From positions 1 through 13,817 of the forward strand of contig CAZOSM010000007.1 of assembly GCA_964582715.1 (NCBI GenBank): 13,817 nucleotides of DNA. Reading direction: 5' to 3'. Shown piece after piece: positions 5,928-12,155 of the stretch. Source of the stretch: MFZZ01 sp964582715 (GTDB taxonomy: Bacteria > Patescibacteriota > Microgenomatia > UBA1406 > GWC2-37-13). The notes under the pieces are model-generated. The model saw nothing but the letters and a program-made list of their open reading frames with translations. It ran no database searches and was not told the origin of the DNA. Position 1 is the first letter of the stretch, and every line of letters starts with the position of its first letter. Made by a program: the position numbers and the translations under genes.

Positions 5928-6262
5928 TTTCCTTTATCTTTTATTGCCAGCGTGCCAAATACACCTGCAGCTACAGATGTTAGAGCGACTACTGCTTCAC
6001 TTGGGATGTATCCAAAAATGACCAAAAAGAAAAAAACGAAGATTACAGATATGAAAATAAATCCAGACTTAAATTGACTAACAACCTTTGGATAATTCTC
6101 GTGAGCAGTAGAGCCGCCCGCCCGCAATATCCAATGATTACCCAGAAAAATAATCAAGCTGTAGAGAAATAGAATTGCCAGTGGCAAAGCTATAAGTAGT
6201 TTTAAGACTGTTTCAGGTGGTTGCATAGTTCCATTGAGTTTGAACCTAACTTTTGGTAACAT
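5924..6262 (-). CDS. Unrecognised small multi-pass membrane protein (first gene of operon)
   Basis: The 112-aa product has two clear membrane segments: VLKLLIALPLAILFLYSLII (about 19-38) and FIFISVIFVFFFLVIFGYI (about 69-87). A milder hydrophobic stretch near the end (AVVALTSVAAGVFGTLAI) may be a third. A second ATG at codon 13 (6226) is a possible start. It heads the run of nine minus-strand genes and is divergent from the 6309 gene across only 46 nt, so both promoters must share this short gap; no convincing boxes can be picked. Two helices plus a small Gly/Ala-rich one would fit a holin-like or pilus-accessory protein, but nothing specific supports either. Confidence 0.68.
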   Translation of the reverse strand: MLPKVRFKLNGTMQPPETVLKLLIALPLAILFLYSLIIFLGNHWILRAGGSTAHENYPKVVSQFKSGFIFISVIFVFFFLVIFGYIPSEAVVALTSVAAGVFGTLAIKDKGK

Positions 6263-6308
6263 TAGTTTACATTCTTAGCTTCATAAAAGCAAGAGAATAA
6301 AAATTACA

Positions 6309-7505
6309 ATGACTATGAAATCAGCAGAAGAAGTAATTTGGTGGGTACTAGAAGCAATAAAAAGAGAGTTGGAATTGCAAGAATATGGACTTCTAACTGT
6401 TATTAACTTTAACCTCGAAGATTTAACTAGCAAAGACCCCAACTCACCATCCATTGAAGACGCAAGAAAAGCCGTTTACTTATTAGAAAAAAAATACAAA
6501 GCACTAGAGATCGCCGACATAGACAATCCCAAAGAAAGAAAGGTGCATAAAAAAACAGGTCTTGATTATCGTCCCACTAGAGGAACTACTACGCTGTTTG
6601 TGTTTGAAATGCCTGACAGGACAAAGTTTAATGAGATTTATCGTGAGTATGAAAAAAAATTCCCTCCAGGCGTGGACGAAGTTTATTATCCTGAGGTCAT
6701 TCCTGATAACATGGATGAGCTAATAAAGAAAGCAGAGCAAGCAAGAATTAGACAACATAAAGAAGTGCTTGCAGAGAGAAGACATGGGCAAGATCTCAAA
6801 CAAAAAAGAATTTTGGCAACTAAAGAAGATAAATTCACCCATGCCATAAACCTCATTATCGAGCGGGCAGAGTATCAGAAAACAAAAAGTGATAGTTTTA
6901 GTATTGACTATCACGATTTCAATTTTGCAGACACAATGGACGAGTCGAGAGTTTTAGAGGGTTTTTTGGATAAACTCAAGAAAGCTGGATGCTTCAAAAA
7001 TTGGAGTAGAACAAATTACACTGGTGGTACAAGATTTGGTTTTGTAGGAGTTAGCTTAAAGAAGCTAAAATCTTACGCCGTTGCATATGGGCAGAGAAAC
7101 GAAAATAAAACCTTAGAAGGTCGTTCTTTAGAATCTTCATCAGAGAAACACCTTAAAAAAACTATAACTAAGCATAAAGGTGTTGGTGGTGGTATTAAAT
7201 TCTTAGATAAAAAGGCTGCGCTTGTTATGGGAGGTAAAGAATGCCTCCTTCCCCCTTATAAAAATGAGCATTTCCTTTGTAGAGCAATGTTTAAGCATCC
7301 AAAAGGTGAGCCTGTTGACTGGTCGGCAGCTTATGAAGAAATAACAGGTTATTACAAAGATTCCTATGGCAAGTCGCCCAAGACCAAAGAAAATTATCAC
7401 CGAGTGTATGATCCTGTACGACGAATCAATCAACGAGTCGAAAAAGACTTGGGCATAAAAAAGCTTTTCCAATGGCGAGAGTTGACAATCACCAGACTCC
7501 TCTAA
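6309..7505 (+). CDS. Unrecognised 398-aa protein, possible C-terminal winged helix
   Basis: The product is soluble and highly charged, with no signal or membrane segment. Residues 1-135 form a mixed alpha/beta region that includes RPTRGTTTLFVFEMPDRTKF. A long Lys/Arg/Glu-rich helix follows (about 137-175: ELIKKAEQARIRQHKEVLAE), probably a coiled coil. Then comes a domain around 180-260 whose AINLIIERAEYQK and LEGFLDKLKKAGCF segments could be a winged helix. The last 85 residues (NEHFLCRAMFKHPKGEPVDW through RRINQRVEKDLGIKKLFQW) resemble a small winged-helix module that I recall repeated in CPR proteins. It may therefore be a DNA-binding regulator or structural protein, but this is inference. 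It is divergent from the membrane-protein operon, and a terminator follows at 7567-7595. Confidence 0.75.
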   Translation: MTMKSAEEVIWWVLEAIKRELELQEYGLLTVINFNLEDLTSKDPNSPSIEDARKAVYLLEKKYKALEIADIDNPKERKVHKKTGLDYRPTRGTTTLFVFEMPDRTKFNEIYREYEKKFPPGVDEVYYPEVIPDNMDELIKKAEQARIRQHKEVLAERRHGQDLKQKRILATKEDKFTHAINLIIERAEYQKTKSDSFSIDYHDFNFADTMDESRVLEGFLDKLKKAGCFKNWSRTNYTGGTRFGFVGVSLKKLKSYAVAYGQRNENKTLEGRSLESSSEKHLKKTITKHKGVGGGIKFLDKKAALVMGGKECLLPPYKNEHFLCRAMFKHPKGEPVDWSAAYEEITGYYKDSYGKSPKTKENYHRVYDPVRRINQRVEKDLGIKKLFQWRELTITRLL

Positions 7506-7518
7506 CACATTGTTGAAC

Positions 7519-7533
7519 TTGTTGACTCAACAA
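7519..7533. repeat. Perfect palindrome TTGTTGA-C-TCAACAA
   Basis: This 15-nt palindrome with 7-bp arms begins 13 nt after the stop of the 398-aa gene and lies about 85 nt before the next operon. TTGTTGA also occurs immediately upstream (7510-7516), making a short direct repeat. It could be an operator for a dimeric repressor or an mRNA 3' stem-loop; there is no U-run to make it a terminator. Confidence 0.45.
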
Positions 7534-7566
7534 ATACCAAGTTGAGCCAAACCTCCTTTTTATAAA

Positions 7567-7595
7567 GTCAAAGCATAAACGCTTTGGCTTTTTTT
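7567..7595 (+). terminator. Intrinsic terminator with alternative downstream partner
   Basis: The stem GTCAAAGC (7567-7574) / GCTTTGGC (7581-7588) has 8 bp including one T.G, a 6-nt loop and a 7-T run. This is a good intrinsic terminator for the 6309-7505 gene. The 3' arm GCTTTGGC is also perfectly complementary to GCCAAAGC at 7599-7606, which would enclose the U-run in a loop and disrupt the terminator. The next gene starts at 7619. Confidence 0.8.
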
Positions 7596-7618
7596 ATTGC
7601 CAAAGCTCCAGAAATTAT

Positions 7619-7873
7619 ATGACCAACCAATTAGACCAACAACAATACTGGGCTACATACGACCTCGGCTGCAGTGCTTCGCTCGTAACTGAGGGCTTTG
7701 AGCTTGTTTCATTGGTGCGGGATAACCCCAAAAAAGTTAAGTTTGTATTTCTTCGATCCAAAAACCTTGAAAAGTGTGTGAACGACTACTTTGCTGGTCG
7801 CCTTCTTGTGAGCGCCCGATCTCTCTTTGACAACACAAAAATGTTGAAAAACAGAATTTACAGCTCTGTATGA
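7619..7873 (+). CDS. DUF5659-like small protein
   Basis: The 84-aa product fits the pattern of DUF5659-type proteins: YWATYDLGCSASLVTEGFEL, then LVRDNPKKVKFVFLRS, then a conserved-looking VNDYFAGRLLVSARSLFDN and a final short helix. From memory the family is frequent in CPR genomes, integrated elements and phages, and its function is unknown; it is predicted to be a small alpha/beta fold. No Shine-Dalgarno site is visible (AGAAATTAT before the ATG). It opens the element's operon, 24 nt after the terminator U-run, so readthrough or antitermination at 7567-7606 could control the whole run to 12051. Confidence 0.8.
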   Translation: MTNQLDQQQYWATYDLGCSASLVTEGFELVSLVRDNPKKVKFVFLRSKNLEKCVNDYFAGRLLVSARSLFDNTKMLKNRIYSSV

Positions 7874-7877
7874 ACCT

Positions 7878-8084
7878 ATGCTTACTGAACAACAAATTAC
7901 TAAATTCCAAGCCATCTACAAGGCAAGGTTTCACAGAGACCTCAGCCGAGAGGAGGCGTATGAACAGGCTGTGAAGCTAATGCGGTTAGTTGAATTGATT
8001 TACAAGCCGATAACCGAGGTGGAATACCGAGAGTTGCAGAAACGCCGCCGAGAGACTGGAGACTTAAAACCTAACAAAACTTAA
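7878..8084 (+). CDS. Small helical protein of unknown function
   Basis: The 68-aa product reads MLTEQQITKFQAIYKARFHR and continues with LSREEAYEQAVKLMRLVELI, YKPITEVEYRELQKRRRETG and a short tail. It is predicted to be all-helical and basic at its end. I recall small proteins with this EQI-F-x-IYK ... EEAYE-x-AVKL-x-RLVELIYKP pattern in integrated elements of many bacteria, always of unknown function and often near replication or integrase genes. It begins 4 nt after the previous stop and ends 2 nt before the next start, which supports it as a real operon member. Confidence 0.75.
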   Translation: MLTEQQITKFQAIYKARFHRDLSREEAYEQAVKLMRLVELIYKPITEVEYRELQKRRRETGDLKPNKT

Positions 8085-8086
8085 CT

Positions 8087-8446
8087 ATGAATAATTTCGA
8101 ACAAAGAACAATGGCAAATAAACACAAATATATCAAATCTGGCAAAACCGCAAGGCTAAAAATGCGCTTTAAAGCGTGGCGAAACGACAGGTTGGTAATT
8201 GATACCACCAGAAGCAGTAAAGGGCGTCTAAGGGGCATAATGCAGGCTCAAAAAGCCGATAAATACTACATTAAGATAACTTATGGCAAAGGGTGGACGA
8301 CCGAGGGATTTGAGGAAATCTACAACGATGGGGTTTATACAAACAAGAGAGACCTCCTAAAGGCATTTTCAATTTTTACCTCAAAAGACGAAATGATTGA
8401 CTATCTAGAAAACTTCTCGACTGAAAAGGAGGATGACAAAAGATGA
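8087..8446 (+). CDS. Basic protein of unknown function
   Basis: The 119-aa product has a very basic N-terminal half (MANKHKYIKSGKTARLKMRF, RSSKGRLRGIMQAQKADKYY). The second half is more acidic and helical (NKRDLLKAFSIFTSKDEMID through LENFSTEKEDDKR). There is no membrane segment. Basic charge and position just upstream of the primase, sharing ATGA with its start, suggest a nucleic-acid-binding accessory of replication; that is inference only. An alternative start is the ATG at 8111 (MANKHKY). Confidence 0.72.
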   Translation: MNNFEQRTMANKHKYIKSGKTARLKMRFKAWRNDRLVIDTTRSSKGRLRGIMQAQKADKYYIKITYGKGWTTEGFEEIYNDGVYTNKRDLLKAFSIFTSKDEMIDYLENFSTEKEDDKR

Positions 8447-10902
8447 ATATACTCTCCTATTTAGACTCCAAAGGGATTGACTATAAAATCACATCAGGTG
8501 GACAAGAAGCAACCTTTACCTGTCCCGCCTGCGGTAAAGCTAATAAGTTCTATGTAAATACCAGCACGGGGGCATATATCTGCTTCCGAGGAAGCTGTGA
8601 CACGCAGGGAGGTTTGAAAGACTTGATTGAGCTACTTGGTGATAGTGGGAAAGAAGTCAATATCAAGGTCTCAAAAAAGCCTCGTGAGATACAAGACCCA
8701 GAGCCAATTGACCCAGAAGTTTTAGAGGAATATCACAAAACCCTTTTGGAGCGATATAGCTCTTTCAAGGATTACTTGGAGGGAAAACGGGGCTACACGA
8801 TTGGTACGGTTAAGCAATTCAAGCTAGGTTGGGGCAACCGCAGCATTTTGATACCTATTTTTGACGAAAAAGGAAACTGTGTTAACTTTAAACACAAACC
8901 AGACCCGACACATCCGAACCCTGCAAAGGGTATGTTTTCAATAGCGGGCAGAGGAAGAAACAGGCTTTTCAATTCTATTGTTTTAACGGGCGAGCAGAAA
9001 CCGCAGGAAATAATAATTTGCGAGGGCGAGTGGGATTGTATGAAGCTCACCCAAGAAGGCTATACAGCTGTGAGTGCTACTGTGGGAACGGGCAATTTCA
9101 GACCTGAGTGGATACCGCTCTTTCAGGGCGTCGGCAAGGTTTATATTTGCCAAGACAACGATGCAAACGGGGCTGGGCAGAATGGGGCGAAAAGGATAGC
9201 GAAGATGTTTCTTGACCAACAAATTACTACTTACATAGTGAACTTGCCAAACCCCAAAAAAGGTATAGAGGAGAAAGTTGATGTAACGGACTTTTTCGTA
9301 AGACTTGGAAAAAATAAAGAATATTTTGACTTGTTATTGCAAACCGCACAGCCCTTTGTGGAGGAAGAAAAGGAAGGTGATGGAAAAAGGCTTGTAGATT
9401 ATCTTTGCGAGCTGGCAATTGGAGCGGGTGTAATTGTTTTTCTTGACCAAAACGAAGAACCTTATCTAATTCTTCCAGAGCAGCCACTTGTTGCGTATCC
9501 AATTTACGGCGGAAAACTTCGTGGCTGGTTAAGTTCACTTTATATGGAAAATTCAGGCAAGAGTTTTAGTGGGGACACATACAAGGAGGTAGCTGATTAT
9601 CTCTACGCAAAGGCAGTCCACGAGGGTAAAACACTTCAACTTTGGAATAGGGTTGCTATGCTTGATAGCGTAATTTACTACGATTTAGGAGATGGGCGAA
9701 AGGTTGTAAGGATTGATAAAACAGGATGGAAAGTAACTCATAAAGCACCCATTAGGTTTAAGAGATTTACGCACCAGCTTCCGCAAGTAGAGCCAGTTGA
9801 GGGTGATTTGGCAAAAGTATTGGAGTTTGTAAACCTTAAAAACGAAACAGACAAACTCCTATATTTGACTTACTTAATTACGGGTTTGAACCCAATTATT
9901 CCCAGGGCTTTACTTACACTTTTCGGCGACCAAGGGAGTGCTAAGTCAACTGCTTCAAGAATAACCCGCTGTATTTTAGACCCGTCAAACGCAGGAACAC
10001 ACCATCCTTCAAGGGCTGGTAATTTGCTGTCCCCTCCAAAGGACGAAGCAGACCTTGCCAATAAGACATTGCGACATTACTGCTTGTATTTTGACAACCT
10101 GTCTTATTGCCCCGATTGGATGTCAGACGCTTTTGCACGCATAATTACAGGCTCAAGTTTTTCAAAAAGAAAGCTCTACACCGACACAGACGAGATAACA
10201 ATAAACACAATGCCGCTTTTGGGCATGAACGGGATTAACTTAGTAGCTGAAAAACCCGACCTCTTGGACAGGCTTCTTATCCTTGAAATGGAACGCATAC
10301 CAGAAGAAGAAAGAAAGACAGAGCGTGATTTTTGGGAAGAGTTTAGAGAAGCACTACCTCGTATACTTGGTGGTCTTTTTACAGTCCTTTCAAAAACCCT
10401 GGCTGAATTAGAAAACTTAAAACTTGGACATCTGCCCCGTATGGCTGACTACGCCACTTTTGCTACTGCCGCCGCACTCGCCCTCGGAGGCACGCAAGAG
10501 GAGTTTTTATTAGCATTTAATCAAAATATTAAAAAGCAAAACCAGTCCGCTATTGACTCCTCGGCGGTAGCTCAAGTCGTTTTGCAGTTTATGGACGATA
10601 GGGACGAGTGGGAAGGAAGCAGCTCGGATTTGCACAAAATTTTACTTAAACTTGCCGAGGACTCTAATCTTAAAATAGGCGGTAGCGGTTTCCCTAAAGC
10701 TTCCAACTGGCTTTGGAAGAAGATACAAATAGTCCGTCCCAACCTAAGCTCGTTTGGCATAAAATCAGAACATGGTGAAGATAAATCATCGTCAACCATA
10801 AAACTTACCAAGTCCTCCAAAGATAGCGAAAATGCTTCCGATACTCCCAATACTGCCATTTCAAGTTCAAAAAATGGTGGCAGTAAAGGTGGCAGCATAT
10901 AA
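8443..10902 (+). CDS. Primase/ATPase (putative helicase) replication protein of the mobile element
   Basis: This 819-aa protein joins a DNA primase to an ATPase and should start and drive replication of the element. A zinc finger at C27/C30/C47/C52 (CPAC, CFRGSC) is of the DnaG/T7-gp4 type. A TOPRIM domain follows (E194 in CEGEWDC, D238/D240 in QDNDANG). The C-terminal half has a P-loop, G495-D-Q-G-S-A-K501-S-T, and a Walker B-like LYFDN (D551). N596 (GMNG) and R610 (DLLDR) sit where a sensor and arginine finger are expected. The PDWMSDAFARIITGSSFSKR region matches ATPases I know from phages and integrative plasmids. A helical C-terminal domain (SNWLWKKIQIVRPNL) and a Ser/Lys-rich tail end the protein. 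GGAGG lies 10 nt before the ATG, one of the few Shine-Dalgarno sites here. No RepA/Rep or DnaB-type helicase accompanies it. Confidence 0.9.
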   Translation: MNILSYLDSKGIDYKITSGGQEATFTCPACGKANKFYVNTSTGAYICFRGSCDTQGGLKDLIELLGDSGKEVNIKVSKKPREIQDPEPIDPEVLEEYHKTLLERYSSFKDYLEGKRGYTIGTVKQFKLGWGNRSILIPIFDEKGNCVNFKHKPDPTHPNPAKGMFSIAGRGRNRLFNSIVLTGEQKPQEIIICEGEWDCMKLTQEGYTAVSATVGTGNFRPEWIPLFQGVGKVYICQDNDANGAGQNGAKRIAKMFLDQQITTYIVNLPNPKKGIEEKVDVTDFFVRLGKNKEYFDLLLQTAQPFVEEEKEGDGKRLVDYLCELAIGAGVIVFLDQNEEPYLILPEQPLVAYPIYGGKLRGWLSSLYMENSGKSFSGDTYKEVADYLYAKAVHEGKTLQLWNRVAMLDSVIYYDLGDGRKVVRIDKTGWKVTHKAPIRFKRFTHQLPQVEPVEGDLAKVLEFVNLKNETDKLLYLTYLITGLNPIIPRALLTLFGDQGSAKSTASRITRCILDPSNAGTHHPSRAGNLLSPPKDEADLANKTLRHYCLYFDNLSYCPDWMSDAFARIITGSSFSKRKLYTDTDEITINTMPLLGMNGINLVAEKPDLLDRLLILEMERIPEEERKTERDFWEEFREALPRILGGLFTVLSKTLAELENLKLGHLPRMADYATFATAAALALGGTQEEFLLAFNQNIKKQNQSAIDSSAVAQVVLQFMDDRDEWEGSSSDLHKILLKLAEDSNLKIGGSGFPKASNWLWKKIQIVRPNLSSFGIKSEHGEDKSSSTIKLTKSSKDSENASDTPNTAISSSKNGGSKGGSI

Positions 10903-10927
10903 AACAAGGAAGTGAATACTGCCACCA
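10875..10927 (+). repeat. 11-bp inverted repeat with a competing second arm, across the primase stop codon
   Basis: TGGTGGCAGTA (10875-10885) is the exact reverse complement of TACTGCCACCA (10917-10927). A second GGTGGCAG (10888-10895) lies 12 nt after the first and can pair with the same 3' arm (8 bp, 10919-10926), so two exclusive hairpins are possible. The loop holds the primase TAA (10900-10902) and the GTG start of the next gene (10912). No U-run follows, so it is not a simple terminator. Control of translation of the GTG gene, or a small origin/iteron site, are possibilities. Confidence 0.6.
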
Positions 10928-11082
10928 ACCCTGAGGCTAAAGTGGCAACAGAGGAGGTAATGGCAACAATTCCTCTTACTTTGGAGGAAGCCCAAAAGAA
11001 AGAAGAGACTAAATATGGAGACGAATACCAAACGAGTTTTAATCAACACAATGTTAAACAGGGTAATAACAGACAAATATGA
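10912..11082 (+). CDS. Small acidic protein with GTG start, same frame as the primase
   Basis: This is a 56-codon frame: V/M-NTATNPEAKVATEEVM, then ATIPLTLEEAQKKEETKYGD and a Gln/Asn-rich end. It ends TGA at 11080-11082, sharing ATGA with the next gene, as other junctions in this operon do. That junction is the main argument that it is translated. It begins 9 nt after the primase TAA and is in the same frame, so stop readthrough would add it to the primase C-terminus. The GTG has a close AGGAAG before it; an ATG at codon 17 (10960), preceded by GGAGG only 2 nt away, is the other possible start. No family is recognised. Confidence 0.55.
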   Translation: MNTATNPEAKVATEEVMATIPLTLEEAQKKEETKYGDEYQTSFNQHNVKQGNNRQI

Positions 11083-11723
11083 CTAAAAAAACAAAAAATC
11101 AAAGTAAAGAGCTTACAAAAAAAGAAGAAAGGCAAGCTGAGATTGAAAGACTACGCAAGGCACTTACTGAGGATGGGGTTTTCTCTATTGCTTACTCTAA
11201 AATGGGAGAGCTAGCTGATCTATTGGATAAAAAGAAATTGACCGCTAAAGAAGAAGAAAAGAAAACTATGCTTCAGTTAGATATAACAAAAGCATTCGGA
11301 CTCAAAAATGGTTTATGGGCAACTAATGTGGGCTATGGTAGATACCATGAGTTTTTAGCCACAACACGAAGTATGTTGATAAAAGAATATGGCTGTAAAA
11401 CACCCATAGAGCTTATGCTGGTTGACAGAATCGTGGCGAACTACTGGCGTTCAATGAGACTAGATACAACCTTAAACCAACTCATAGAAAGACCAGAAGG
11501 CGGATACACTTTTAATGATTCAAAAGTGAATGTGATAAGAGAATTAAGTAAGGGGTTGGAGTCTGCCAGTAGGCAGTTGAACACCAGCATCATGCTTCTG
11601 AAAGAGCTGAAACAACCAGCACTAAATGTGAAGGTAAAAAACGCCATCATAGGGCAAAATCAACAATTTAATGTAAACAGGCAGGATAGCCAACAACAAG
11701 ATGAAATCATTGAACCCAAATAA
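11079..11723 (+). CDS. Unrecognised helical protein of integrative elements, 214 aa
   Basis: The N-terminus is Lys/Glu-rich and coiled-coil-like (KKEERQAEIERLRKALTEDG). A helical core follows with YGCKTPIELMLVDRIVANYW and MRLDTTLNQLIERPEGGYTF, and the C-terminal part has MLLKELKQPALNVKVKNAII with a Gln/Asn-rich end. I recall similar proteins (YGC-K-TP-EL ... LKQP-x-L-x-VK) beside zinc-ribbon proteins and serine recombinases in CPR and other genomes, unnamed as far as I know. A small-terminase-like or accessory recombination role can be imagined but is not supported by any motif. It overlaps the next gene by 23 nt. Confidence 0.78.
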   Translation: MTKKTKNQSKELTKKEERQAEIERLRKALTEDGVFSIAYSKMGELADLLDKKKLTAKEEEKKTMLQLDITKAFGLKNGLWATNVGYGRYHEFLATTRSMLIKEYGCKTPIELMLVDRIVANYWRSMRLDTTLNQLIERPEGGYTFNDSKVNVIRELSKGLESASRQLNTSIMLLKELKQPALNVKVKNAIIGQNQQFNVNRQDSQQQDEIIEPK

Positions 11724-12051
11724 TTTAGGACTTTTGGTTGAGGAGTGTAAGAAGGTCGAAATCTCTGATTTTCTAAAAAAGAGCAAGACTGAACTTAAAA
11801 AAGCCCTAATTAAATCCGAGTTAGAAATAGACGGCTTAAACATAGCGCTGACAACCTCAAAAACTAATTACAATGGTACGAGATTTTGGTTTAAGTGTCC
11901 TCTGTGTAATTTGCGTGTAGGGGTGCTTTTCAAACATCCTGCTAGTGATGTAATAGGTTGTAGAAGGTGCTTGAAACTGGAATATCGAAAAAGGCGGTAT
12001 AAAGGGATGGTTGAGAATAAATTAACTGATGAGGCAAAAATTAAAGACTAA
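11701..12051 (+). CDS. Zinc-ribbon protein beside the recombinase
   Basis: The 116-aa product has a helical N-terminal half (FLKKSKTELKKALIKSELEI). A zinc ribbon follows: C66-PL-C69 on a FWFKCPLCN strand and C87-RR-C90 after a VGVLFKHPASDVIGC hairpin. The end is basic (LKLEYRKRRYKGM). Two CxxC knuckles 17 residues apart are a treble-clef/zinc-ribbon layout. Proteins with this WF-x-CP-C ... GCR-C-x-L-x-YR pattern are common beside integrases in mobile elements; they are thought to bind DNA, but no mechanism is established that I know of. It starts inside the end of the 214-aa gene, so the two are translationally coupled. Confidence 0.82.
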   Translation: MKSLNPNNLGLLVEECKKVEISDFLKKSKTELKKALIKSELEIDGLNIALTTSKTNYNGTRFWFKCPLCNLRVGVLFKHPASDVIGCRRCLKLEYRKRRYKGMVENKLTDEAKIKD

Positions 12052-12108
12052 TTCCAAACTTAAAACCAAGTTAAAATACAAAATAAAATGATAAGAAATT
12101 ACCACTAC

Positions 12109-12137
12109 TTGACATTACTTAACACTTACCTTAAGAT
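12109..12137 (+). promoter_or_regulatory. Strong promoter of the serine recombinase
   Basis: TTGACA (12109-12114, a perfect -35) is separated by exactly 17 nt from TAAGAT (12132-12137). Transcription should start near 12144, about 12 nt before the ATG at 12156. Two copies of a 9-mer, TACTTGACA (12106-12114) and TACTTAACA (12116-12124), lie 10 bp apart, one over the -35 box and one in the spacer. They could bind a regulator on one face of the helix. The rest of the 104-nt gap 12052-12155 is A-rich and shows no gene. Confidence 0.75.
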
Positions 12138-12155
12138 CAAATCACAAGAATTACT

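Noticed and set aside
8793..10138. Minus-strand open frames inside the primase gene
   Set aside because: They are shadows of a well-supported coding frame, with no recognisable protein features.
10900..10902. Primase TAA as a recoded (sense) codon
   Set aside because: No other TAA in the window behaves as sense, and known CPR recoding concerns TGA; a separate GTG start 9 nt later is simpler.
11079..11723. Phage small terminase
   Set aside because: No HTH motif or adjacent large terminase/portal gene is visible; only size and helical character agree.
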